6,802 nt of DNA from Thermoprotei archaeon (GTDB taxonomy: Archaea > Thermoproteota > Thermoprotei > QMSL01 > B3-G16), in the NCBI GenBank assembly GCA_003649665.1, contig QMSL01000072.1, positions 1-6,802 of the forward strand, written 5' to 3'. The position numbers and the translations under genes are program-made. How positions within the stretch are numbered: the first letter of the stretch is position 1; every line of letters starts with the position of its first letter. Positions 1-5,641 of this stretch are shown piece by piece. The notes beneath the pieces are model-generated. The model was not told where the DNA came from. It saw only the letters and a list, made by a program, of their open reading frames with translations, and made no database searches.

Positions 1-1194
1 CTTCTCTATCTTACTTCTAACTATAATCCCGGTTGTAATAATCATTTCACTTAAGAACTTAGCCATTCTTGCTATTGTAACCACTTCTCCTTCTTTAAAA
101 TAACCCCTAATGGTAGCTCCATATCCCGATTCATGGAAGCTTACTATTTCATACTCCTTAAGGATGCTTAAAGGAGCCGTACAATGCGATATTCTAATTA
201 TACCTTTATGTGGTGCCATGTACGTAGGATTGCCCATAAATGCTGGCTTTCCTGAGAGAATACTTAGAATTATCATAGTCATAAGGGCATCTAAGTCTGC
301 CTCACATGCCGCAGGTATACCTTCATCCCTTAATAACGCGAGCGGTATGCATGGTGGTCTATGTATTTTAACACTCCTATAAATTAAATCCATGAAGCCA
401 AAGCAGTCTATTGTAACGGCATTTGCATTATATCTCTTGATAAAGTTTTTCATCGCTATATATAGTCTAATGGAATCCTCAACCGCCTTCCTGTAATCCT
501 CTTTAAATCCATCAATACATTTTGCCATTTTAATAAGCTCGTTTGCTCTCTCCTTAACATCCTCATAAGCGACTTTCTTATATTCATTTAATAATTCTTC
601 TAACGCGATCACTATTATCTGAACTCCCATCCTCCTCTCTAGATACTCAATAGGCGTTATCACGTCCTTTATATAAGATGCTGGCGTACCAAACGCAATT
701 ATCTTAGTCTCTCTAAGTGCTTTAATACAACGAAATATTCTAAGAGCTGATATTATGTCATCTAATCCCACAGCTAGTTTAACTAAAATCCCTCTTCTAC
801 GAAGTTCTCCATATGCATCTAAGGCCTCAGGACCAGGAAATCCTTCTGCACTTTTCCCCATAACGAGAGACATAAAGCCTACGATAACAATAGGTAATCC
901 AAGGTCTCCCAGGCTTACCAGAACGGGCTGAGATCCAAGACCAGCATTTATTGCTAATATTGCATCAGCTTCCTTAACCACTTCTTCTCTAATATGGTAC
1001 GAATATAAGTCATCTATTGATGAAATAACGACAGGTTCGAGTAGCTCTATGTTGGGTTCCATCTTCTCCAAGAAGTTTTTAAGTCGTTTTATGTACATCT
1101 TAACTCTCTGAAACATTTCCTCTTTAGCTGGTTGAGACCACCAAGAATACTGTTTAGAATAATATGCTACCACAGGTCTAACATTAAACTTCAA
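1..1194 (-). CDS. L-fucose isomerase-like sugar isomerase family protein (3' end cut by window)
   Basis: An uninterrupted minus-strand frame of 398 codons runs off the window start, so the C-terminus is missing. Family members catalyse aldose-ketose isomerisation with a metal ion; this protein's own substrate is not known. The N-terminal half is Rossmann-like (ADAILAINAG, residues about 76-85; LPIVIVGF, about 100-107). The C-terminal half carries the family signature: AVTIDCFGF (259-267), PPCIPLALLRDEGIPAACEADLD in two stretches (about 280-302), KPAFMGNP (316-323) and HCTAP (337-341). E298, D300 and H337 are candidate metal or substrate ligands by position, not by alignment. The start chosen is TTG at 1194. 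No ATG precedes it in frame, the in-frame GTG at 1221 abuts the TATA-like box, and LKFNVRPVVAYY reads as a natural family N-terminus. The downstream neighbour of the MTH938-like gene on the same strand, 73 bases away. Related proteins are often annotated only as 'fucose isomerase-like', and specificity cannot be read from the sequence. Confidence 0.85.
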   Translation of the reverse strand, partial: MKFNVRPVVAYYSKQYSWWSQPAKEEMFQRVKMYIKRLKNFLEKMEPNIELLEPVVISSIDDLYSYHIREEVVKEADAILAINAGLGSQPVLVSLGDLGLPIVIVGFMSLVMGKSAEGFPGPEALDAYGELRRRGILVKLAVGLDDIISALRIFRCIKALRETKIIAFGTPASYIKDVITPIEYLERRMGVQIIVIALEELLNEYKKVAYEDVKERANELIKMAKCIDGFKEDYRKAVEDSIRLYIAMKNFIKRYNANAVTIDCFGFMDLIYRSVKIHRPPCIPLALLRDEGIPAACEADLDALMTMIILSILSGKPAFMGNPTYMAPHKGIIRISHCTAPLSILKEYEIVSFHESGYGATIRGYFKEGEVVTIARMAKFLSEMIITTGIIVRSKIEK

Positions 1195-1221
1195 ATTGCA
1201 TCCCCTTAAGTTACTAGTCAC

Positions 1222-1229
1222 AAAATAAA
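1222..1229 (-). promoter_or_regulatory. TATA-like box for the isomerase-like gene
   Basis: On the minus strand the box reads TTTATTTT. Its centre is about 30 bases upstream of the TTG start at 1194, which would put transcription initiation about 5 bases before the start codon. This supports TTG over the upstream GTG at 1221, which lies directly against the box. A second weaker candidate (CTTTATC) lies just upstream at 1230-1236. This is a positional inference only. Confidence 0.35.
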
Positions 1230-1267
1230 GATAAAGATGAATGATAGTTTTAGTTATCTCCTATACT

Positions 1268-1615
1268 TCAACATGTAAGATGAAGTGCTGCTACCACTCT
1301 CTTTCCTTTTTCTATTAACTCATTAAATATCCTGCACGCTTCCTTAGTCTTTGCCACATGTACTTCTATTCCTCTCTCCCTAAGGGACTTTATGACATCC
1401 TCTGGCACTCTCATAAGGCCGTAATATCCCGTTCCTATCACTAAGATTTCAGGATTGTAGGTAAGAACGTCCCTTATATCATCCATACATAGACTATGTC
1501 CTTCCTTTCTCCACCAGTTATCTATTATCCTATCTGGGAATATTATTACATCTCTATTGAATATCTCCCCGTCTATTACTATCTTACCAAATTCATAATG
1601 TTCTACTCTAGGCAT
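1268..1615 (-). CDS. MTH938/DUF498-family protein (NDUFAF3-like fold, COG1504 type)
   Basis: A complete 115-residue protein, matching the usual length of this small single-domain family. The order of motifs is typical: YEFGKIVIDG (7-16), DVIIFPD (22-28), NWWRKEGHSL (33-42), PEILVIGTGYYGLM (55-68), KSLRERGIEVHVAKT (76-90) and the family C-terminus KRVVAALHLTC (105-115). The GTGYYG loop and the WWRKEGH segment are hallmarks. The archaeal members have no established reaction. The eukaryotic relative NDUFAF3 is a complex I assembly factor, and nothing here shows a similar role. The start is ATG at 1615; the next upstream in-frame codons reach a TAG within 9 codons, with no other start. A GGAG lies 18 bases before the start, which is too far for a strong ribosome site. 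A TATA-like box near 1644-1656 would give a very short leader. It is divergent from the URO-D-like gene and co-directional with the isomerase-like gene, and both may be conserved neighbours by chance. Confidence 0.9.
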   Translation of the reverse strand: MPRVEHYEFGKIVIDGEIFNRDVIIFPDRIIDNWWRKEGHSLCMDDIRDVLTYNPEILVIGTGYYGLMRVPEDVIKSLRERGIEVHVAKTKEACRIFNELIEKGKRVVAALHLTC

Positions 1616-1643
1616 ATCTTCATAAGTTAATAACTCCTATAAT

Positions 1644-1656
1644 TAAAATAAAAATG
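1644..1656 (-). promoter_or_regulatory. TATA-like box for the MTH938/DUF498 gene
   Basis: The minus strand has a T-rich run, TTTTTATTTTA, about 30-40 bases upstream of the ATG at 1615, inside the 89-base divergent intergenic gap. It fits an archaeal TATA element giving a leader of under about 15 bases. It is only about 20 bases from the opposite-strand TATA-like box, so the two promoters would be close enough to interfere. Confidence 0.35.
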
Positions 1657-1673
1657 ACCCTATAAAGTGGAGA

Positions 1674-1680
1674 TTTAAAA
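1674..1680 (+). promoter_or_regulatory. TATA-like box for the URO-D-like gene
   Basis: TTTAAAA, preceded by the purine-rich GGAGA (a plausible BRE), is centred about 28 bases before the ATG at 1705. That spacing predicts a leaderless or nearly leaderless transcript. A GAGGT at 1693-1697, 7 bases before the ATG, could instead serve as a ribosome site if transcription starts further upstream. Confidence 0.4.
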
Positions 1681-1704
1681 TTAAGCGTACGTGAGGTCCT
1701 GTAA

Positions 1705-2775
1705 ATGTGCTATGAGCGTGCATTATCAGCCATATACCTTGAGGAAGCTGATAGAATCGCGCAAATGGAGGTCATACATCATACGGAATTCGTAGCAAAA
1801 ATTTCCGGTATCGATCCAAAAAGGAATCCAAGCGAAGCCTTAAGGAGAACCTATGACAGGTTAGATCTCGACATGATATGGTTCACTCATGATTTCATCC
1901 ATCCTTGGCACATAGCTAAGAAAATGGGTGAACGCTTTATTACAACTCCGCACTCTTGGTCGAAGTTCCTTCCAACAATATGGCGTGTCACGTATACAAT
2001 AAATTCAGTTGAAGATGTCCTCGAATTCAATCCCTTTGAAGTAGTTGATATACCAAGTGTTGACGAACTTGCAGAATACTTCAATCAAGTACACGATAAG
2101 GCTCAGAGCCTATTCAAGAATCAGCTAGTACCTGGAGGGACCTATCTTACGTGTTTCATGTGGCCTCTCATGCTCTTTGGTTTAAAGTGGGTGGTAAAAG
2201 CCGCTTTTTATGATCCAAGGAGATTTAAGCGCTTGATAGATCGCTTTGCTCAAATATCCCTTCTCCAATTCAGGGCATGGGCTAAGACGGACATAAAGGT
2301 TTTTATAAGTCATGATGATATATGCTCAACTCAAGGACCCTTCTTCTCTCCGAGATGGTTTAAGCAATATATATTTCCATGGTATGAACGGCTATGGAAG
2401 GAGCTTAAGTCAAAGGGCATAGTGGTTCTCTTCTGCTCTGATGGCAACATCACGCCAATAATTGATGAGGTTGCAAAAGCTGGTGCGGATGGTTTCATTA
2501 TAGAGGAATGTTGTGATTTAGAATATATAGCTGAGAGGTATGGTAATGACAAGGTTATAATTGGAGGAGTAGACATAGGAGTTATAACATACGGCAGTAT
2601 AATGGACGTAATAAATGAAGTTAAGAGGTGTATAAGAGTGGCCGGTCCTTATCCAGGATATTTCATAAACATATCCGGCTCAATACCCGATAACGTGCCC
2701 TTAAGTAACCTCGAAGTTTACTTTAGGGCGTGTAAAAGGTATGGTCTTAGGATTAGACATTCCGCTCCTCCTTAG
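1705..2775 (+). CDS. Uroporphyrinogen-decarboxylase (URO-D) family protein, not a canonical HemE
   Basis: A complete 356-residue protein of the URO-D/methyltransferase superfamily (cf. HemE, MtaA, CmuA). Family signatures seen are HDDICSTQGPFFSP (203-216), FPWYERLWKELKSKG (224-238), VLFCSDGNITPIIDEV (241-256), AGADGFIIEE (259-268), NDKVIIGGVDIG (281-292) and SGSIPDNVP (324-332). The Arg- and Gly-rich N-terminal loop that binds the porphyrin carboxylates in HemE is not present, so haem synthesis is unlikely. Corrinoid methyltransferases of the MtaA type use an H-x-C...C zinc site. Here only C244 of the first motif is evident and the third position is GGVDIG, so a zinc thiolate site is incomplete unless C269/C270 contribute. 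The start is ATG at 1705, with GAGGT 7 bases upstream. It is divergent from the MTH938-like gene and stands alone, since the next operon begins 135 bases later with its own TATA-like box. The reaction is unknown; a decarboxylase, a methyltransferase or another TIM-barrel activity are all possible. Confidence 0.85.
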   Translation: MCYERALSAIYLEEADRIAQMEVIHHTEFVAKISGIDPKRNPSEALRRTYDRLDLDMIWFTHDFIHPWHIAKKMGERFITTPHSWSKFLPTIWRVTYTINSVEDVLEFNPFEVVDIPSVDELAEYFNQVHDKAQSLFKNQLVPGGTYLTCFMWPLMLFGLKWVVKAAFYDPRRFKRLIDRFAQISLLQFRAWAKTDIKVFISHDDICSTQGPFFSPRWFKQYIFPWYERLWKELKSKGIVVLFCSDGNITPIIDEVAKAGADGFIIEECCDLEYIAERYGNDKVIIGGVDIGVITYGSIMDVINEVKRCIRVAGPYPGYFINISGSIPDNVPLSNLEVYFRACKRYGLRIRHSAPP

Positions 2776-2910
2776 ATAACTTAATGAAAAGGCATATTGA
2801 TAAGCAGTACTTCCCGTACTTAACTACATGTCGCATCACAGTTCGAAAACTAAATCAGTATTCTCTTCAGCATTTATTTACCTTATGCTTTAAAGTTTTA
2901 TCCTAGGAAC
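2776..2910. other. Intergenic gap between the URO-D-like gene and the tat operon
   Basis: There are 135 bases without a convincing gene. It contains a short inverted repeat (AGTAC-TTCCC-GTACT, 2806-2820) with a stem of only 5 pairs and no T-run, and the TATA-like box of the next operon near its right end. Nothing else was recognised. Confidence 0.6.
2872..2880 (+). promoter_or_regulatory. TATA-like box for the tatC operon
   Basis: ATTTATTTA is centred about 35 bases before the tatC ATG, predicting a start of transcription near 2903 and a leader of about 8 bases. A second AT-rich stretch, CTTTAAAG (2888-2895), is too close to the ATG to act as the box for it. This would be the only recognisable promoter for the six-gene operon. 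Confidence 0.4.
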
Positions 2911-3633
2911 ATGAAAAGAGCTCCCCTAAGTGAACACTTAGAAGAACTACTTCACAGGATGTATATCGCTCTAGCGGCATTAATAGTATGCTCGATATTG
3001 TGCCTTCCCCTAGTACCTTACACCATAAGGTTCATGAAGGAAAACTTACTTCCTCCTGACGTCGAACTAGTCGCCTTGAGTCCATTCGATAATATAATAG
3101 CACTCTTTGAGATGACGTTTGTATTAGGTTTTATATTATCATTCCCAGTAATCCTCTATGAAGTCTTGAAGTTCATAGTTCCCGCCCTTTATGAACATGA
3201 ATTAAAGATTCTCTATTTAACCCTGCCCTTAGGCATTCTCCTATTCTTGCTCGGTGCATCATTGGGCTTTAAGTTGATCTTACCAACAATGTACTCCATC
3301 TGTAGTAAAGTACGCTTAGGTCAGACTACGATCTTTAGCTTAAGATCATTTATAGAGTATACCATCATGTTACTCCTAGGTTTCGGTCTATCTTTTGAAT
3401 TACCCCTCGTAATGGCTGTCTTAAACCTACTCGGCATTATTCCGGTTGAGGCATTTAAGGAGAATAGACCGGTATCATATATAGTGCTAGCAATAATAGG
3501 CATAGTTTTCTTAACTCCTGAAGCAACGACGATACTTGACCTAATCGCTACATTCCTACTAATAGGCCTTTATGAGTTAGGAATATTCGTATCCGAGCTT
3601 GTTGAAAAGCATTTATACACACATAAAGCATAG
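2911..3633 (+). CDS. tatC: Sec-independent (twin-arginine) protein translocase subunit TatC
   Basis: A complete 240-residue polytopic membrane protein and the core receptor of the Tat pathway, which binds twin-arginine signal peptides of folded proteins. Diagnostic motifs are the cytoplasmic N-terminal SEHLEELLHR (7-16), with E12 matching the signal-binding Glu of E. coli TatC; FPVILYEVLKFIVPALYEHELK (split across 78-99), with F88 and E97 matching E. coli F94 and E103; SFELPLVMAVLNLLGI (161-176); ENRP (184-187); FLTPEATT (200-207); and the C-terminal LYELGIFVSEL (220-230). Six hydrophobic segments are visible, as expected for TatC, and the length is normal. It is first in the operon, 18 bases before the tatA-like gene and upstream of three genes with twin-arginine motifs, so the translocase and its likely cargo are co-transcribed. 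The ATG start follows a predicted leader of about 8 bases. Confidence 0.97.
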   Translation: MKRAPLSEHLEELLHRMYIALAALIVCSILCLPLVPYTIRFMKENLLPPDVELVALSPFDNIIALFEMTFVLGFILSFPVILYEVLKFIVPALYEHELKILYLTLPLGILLFLLGASLGFKLILPTMYSICSKVRLGQTTIFSLRSFIEYTIMLLLGFGLSFELPLVMAVLNLLGIIPVEAFKENRPVSYIVLAIIGIVFLTPEATTILDLIATFLLIGLYELGIFVSELVEKHLYTHKA

Positions 3634-3651
3634 AATATAGGGAAGAGAAGT

Positions 3652-3906
3652 ATGTCGTTATTGGACGTGGCGATAGGCCTCTTCCTCATATTCATACTTA
3701 TTAACCTTATAGGCAAGGGTAAGGTTAAGAGCCTAGCTAAGGAATTAGGTGAGGCATTTAGGGCTTTTCAAGAAGGCCTTTACGGAAGGGAGATAGGCGA
3801 GAAGGAGGAAAGCGAAGAGGAGTTGAAGAAGAGAATTAAGGAGCTTGAGGCGGAAGTTGCTATGCTAAAGGCTAAGTTGGAGGAGAGCAAAGGTGAATCA
3901 AAGTAG
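3652..3906 (+). CDS. tatA: TatA-like Tat translocase subunit (divergent, coiled-coil tail)
   Basis: An 84-residue protein with TatA architecture: a short N-terminus, one membrane helix (about residues 4-20), a glycine hinge (G21), an amphipathic helix (about 23-42, KVKSLAKELGEAFRAFQEG) and a charged tail. TatA/B oligomerises to form the transport path in the membrane together with TatC. The stretch from the hinge to residue 42 lines up well with E. coli TatA (LFGTKKLGSIGSDLG...GFKKA). The hinge Phe-Gly is Ile-Gly here, and D5 could be the polar residue near the start of the membrane helix. Residues 51-80 are rich in E, K and L with heptad-like spacing, which suggests a coiled coil. It follows tatC by 18 bases with a weak purine-rich ribosome site (GGGAAG), and its end overlaps the next small gene by 14 bases. 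A general scan might call it hypothetical; the position after tatC makes TatA/TatB assignment strong. It cannot be decided whether it acts as TatA or TatB. Confidence 0.85.
   Translation: MSLLDVAIGLFLIFILINLIGKGKVKSLAKELGEAFRAFQEGLYGREIGEKEESEEELKKRIKELEAEVAMLKAKLEESKGESK
3879..3885 (+). promoter_or_regulatory. Strong ribosome binding site for the 46-residue small protein
   Basis: GGAGGAG lies inside the end of the tatA-like gene, 7 bases before a GTG at 3893. It is among the best Shine-Dalgarno matches in the window, and it decides in favour of a real small gene between tatA and the DUF362 gene. Confidence 0.6.
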
Positions 3907-4033
3907 GCGGACATTCTTACGTCTCCTACTCTCATTCGTAACATTTCTAATACTCCTTTACCTATTACTAAAATCCATAAAGCAGAGGATCTACGAAATC
4001 ATTATAAGGAGATCTTCTGAACTAATAAGATGA
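3893..4033 (+). CDS. 46-residue single-pass membrane protein with twin-arginine motif
   Basis: A small gene filling the apparent gap between the tatA-like and DUF362 genes. The GTG start has GGAGGAG 7 bases upstream. It overlaps the tatA-like gene by 14 bases, and its TGA stop overlaps the next ATG as ATGA. The protein begins MNQSRRTFLR: S4-R5-R6-T7-F8-L9-R10 fits the Tat consensus (S/T-R-R-x-F-L-K) except for Arg for Lys at the end. Residues 11-26 are one strongly hydrophobic helix (LLLSFVTFLILLYLLL). The remaining 20 residues (KSIKQRIYEIIIRRSSELIR) are basic and could form an amphipathic helix. No cysteines or histidines are present, so it carries no obvious cofactor. I do not recognise a family. 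It could be a Tat-dependent anchor or accessory subunit of the redox unit, a small Tat accessory protein, or a basic-flanked membrane helix whose twin Arg is incidental. The very hydrophobic core is unlike the mild core of most Tat signals. Confidence 0.7.
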   Translation: MNQSRRTFLRLLLSFVTFLILLYLLLKSIKQRIYEIIIRRSSELIR

Positions 4034-5025
4034 TGGTGTGTAAGATCTCGAGAAGGGACTTCCTTAAAATTATAGCTGGAGCTTCACTTGTCGCGGCTGG
4101 CTTAGGTATTGTAGGCAGATATTTAGGAATATTCGGACGTAGAGGGCCTTTACGAGAGAAGGAGATAAAGCCAAATCCTTACATAGTAAATGGCAAATCC
4201 TTAGTCTCATTCGTTAGAGGCCATGACGTAAATAAGATGGTTGAAGAATCAATTAAGGCTATTGGGGGGATAGAGAAATTAGTTAAACCCGGATCAATAG
4301 TATTGATCAAACCTAACGTAGGCTTCAGTAATCCTGATGCTGTAGCATCCCCTAAAGTGGTAAGCGCTGTTATAAGAGTTGTACAAAGAGCAAACCCTGC
4401 TAAGATAATAATCGCTGAGAGCGCAGTTAGAGGCTATGATACCTCAAGGAACTTCGAAGTTACAGGAATAGCTGAGGTTGCGAAAGAGCTTGGAGTAGAT
4501 CTAATAGACCTCGATAGGTATGGTGAAGTCGTTAGAGTAAAGACTAATGGTGGGGTAAAGCTCAAGGATGTTAGAGTATTTAAACAAGTGCTTGATGCAG
4601 ACGTCGTGATCTCAATTCCTAAACTGAAAAGACACTCTGCAGCTACTGTTACTATATCATTAAAGAACATGATGGGTGCAATTCCTGATGGTGAAAAGGG
4701 AATGTTTCACATCCTTGGTCTTCACCAGTGCATAGCTGATTTAAATACTGTAGTCAAGCCTGATCTCTCAATAGTAGATGCAACTGAGGTTATGACCGTA
4801 AGTGGCCCTGGTCATGGTAAAATGGTCCCTGGAAACGCTATAATTGCTGGTGGCGATCCAGTCGCAGTAGATCTAATAGCAGCTAGGTATCTTTTCGAAC
4901 TAGAGGGTTCCATAAATCCTCTAAACGATGCAATGAACGTTAAACACATACGTTTAGCCGCACAATTAGGCGTTGGTACCAATGACCTGTCCAAAGTTAG
5001 AGTTATTGAGAGGCGAACGGATTGA
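4030..5025 (+). CDS. DUF362 domain protein with twin-arginine signal
   Basis: A complete 331-residue protein. The N-terminus carries a Tat signal: KISRRDFLKIIAG (5-17, RR at 8-9) followed by a mild Gly/Ala-rich hydrophobic stretch to about residue 36. No clear A-x-A cleavage site or lipobox is visible, so it may stay anchored. The DUF362 (COG2006) body follows: PGSIVLIKPNVGF (87-99), DVVISIPKLKRH (191-202), ISLKNMMGAIPDGEKG (209-224), LHQCIADL (231-238), DLSIVDATEVM (245-255), GPGHGK (259-264) and IIAGGDPVAVDLIAARYL (271-288). The family's biochemical role is not established; some relatives carry a fused ferredoxin domain. This one has only C4 and C234, so it holds no cluster itself, and the next gene supplies an iron-sulfur partner. 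The ATG at 4030 is the first start after an in-frame TGA at 4018 and overlaps the preceding stop (ATGA). An AGGAGATC lies 15 bases upstream. The end overlaps the next gene (TTGA). Confidence 0.9.
   Translation: MMVCKISRRDFLKIIAGASLVAAGLGIVGRYLGIFGRRGPLREKEIKPNPYIVNGKSLVSFVRGHDVNKMVEESIKAIGGIEKLVKPGSIVLIKPNVGFSNPDAVASPKVVSAVIRVVQRANPAKIIIAESAVRGYDTSRNFEVTGIAEVAKELGVDLIDLDRYGEVVRVKTNGGVKLKDVRVFKQVLDADVVISIPKLKRHSAATVTISLKNMMGAIPDGEKGMFHILGLHQCIADLNTVVKPDLSIVDATEVMTVSGPGHGKMVPGNAIIAGGDPVAVDLIAARYLFELEGSINPLNDAMNVKHIRLAAQLGVGTNDLSKVRVIERRTD
4044..4062 (+). repeat. Direct repeat copy 1 in the Tat-signal coding region
   Basis: GATCTCGAGAAGGGACTTC occurs here and again, identically, at 5024-5042. 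Both copies encode I-S-R-R-D-F of a twin-arginine signal, with the same codons at every synonymous position. Similarity continues weakly after the 19 bases (C-T-TAAAAT versus TTCAAAATC), then fades. Confidence 0.9.
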
Positions 5026-5609
5026 TCTCGAGAAGGGACTTCTTCAAAATCATTATGGGTGCTCTTCTAATGCCTATAATAGGGAGATTACTCTTCACGT
5101 TCCCGAGGAAAAGAGTAGTTCGTCCTCCAGGAGCTATTAAAGAGGATGACTTTTTAAGAGCTTGCATTCGATGCGGGATGTGCATAGAGGCCTGCTCTAG
5201 AGATGGAACTGGCACCCTTGAACCTTGTGGCATTCTCGATGGAATACCTCTAATGGGAACGCCTAAAGTAAATCCCTTAAAGGCTCCATGTGAGGCACGT
5301 TATGGAAGATGCGAGGGAGTACTACCATGCGTAAAGGCTTGCCCAACTAGTGCCTTAAAATGGATAGAGCCGGATAGGATAAAACTAGGCTCAGTTGAAT
5401 GGAATCCAAAGCGATGTATAGCAGTTCTACATGGCGACTGCCTAGTTTGTGCTGAAGTATGTCCTGTACCTGGTGCGATAACTATTAGGAGAGGCCTACC
5501 CGTATTTCATTCAAATAAGTGCATTGGCTGTGGACGTTGTGTAAATGCATGTCCTGCCCATCCTAAGGCCTTGAAGTTAACACCCAAGGGGGAGAGAAGA
5601 TCAACCTGA
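5022..5609 (+). CDS. NapG/MauM-type Tat-exported poly-[4Fe-4S] ferredoxin
   Basis: A complete 195-residue iron-sulfur protein expected on the outer face of the membrane. It starts with a Tat signal (MISRRDFFKIIMG, RR at 4-5) and a short hydrophobic helix to about residue 27. The NapG/MauM signature RPPGAIKEDDFLRACIRCG follows (34-52). Seventeen cysteines are present, enough for four clusters: C48-x2-C51-x2-C54-x3-C58, then C69/C90/C97/C103/C107, C132/C140/C143/C147, and C167-x2-C170-x2-C173-x3-C177. Spacing within groups two and three is irregular, as in NapG. In nitrate reduction NapG passes electrons from NapH to periplasmic NapA; here no NapA-like enzyme is nearby, so the partner is unknown. 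The start is TTG at 5022: no in-frame ATG precedes the RR, GAGG sits 8 bases upstream (5010-5013), and the TTG overlaps the preceding stop as TTGA. The NapH-like gene follows directly. Confidence 0.92.
   Translation: MISRRDFFKIIMGALLMPIIGRLLFTFPRKRVVRPPGAIKEDDFLRACIRCGMCIEACSRDGTGTLEPCGILDGIPLMGTPKVNPLKAPCEARYGRCEGVLPCVKACPTSALKWIEPDRIKLGSVEWNPKRCIAVLHGDCLVCAEVCPVPGAITIRRGLPVFHSNKCIGCGRCVNACPAHPKALKLTPKGERRST
5024..5042 (+). repeat. Direct repeat copy 2 in the Tat-signal coding region
   Basis: The second identical 19-base copy of the 4044-4062 segment, in the same reading register. It starts within the TTGA start/stop overlap and codes for the twin-arginine signal of the NapG-like protein. 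Confidence 0.9.
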
Positions 5610-5641
5610 AATCAGTCATTACTAAGGTTAATGTAATCGTA

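Noticed and set aside
110..382. A 90-codon plus-strand open frame antisense to the isomerase-like gene
   Set aside because: The minus-strand frame through the same bases shows clear family motifs (PPCIPLALL, AACEADLD, HCTAP); the plus-strand translation has no recognisable pattern and no ribosome site.
1219..1221. In-frame GTG as the start of the isomerase-like gene
   Set aside because: It abuts the TATA-like box, and the nine added residues (TSNLRGCN) do not look like family sequence; TTG at 1194 fits promoter spacing better.
1705..2775. Assignment of the URO-D-like gene as hemE
   Set aside because: The HemE N-terminal substrate-binding loop is missing and no other tetrapyrrole genes are nearby.
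2806..2820. Inverted repeat AGTAC-TTCCC-GTACT as a possible terminator for the URO-D-like gene
   Set aside because: The stem has only 5 pairs, does not extend on either side, and no T-run follows; such short hairpins are common by chance.
3893..4033. Reading the 46-residue protein as a second TatA/TatE
   Set aside because: Although it has a membrane helix followed by a possible amphipathic helix, the basic N-terminus suggests a cytoplasmic N-end, opposite to TatA, and there is no hinge glycine.
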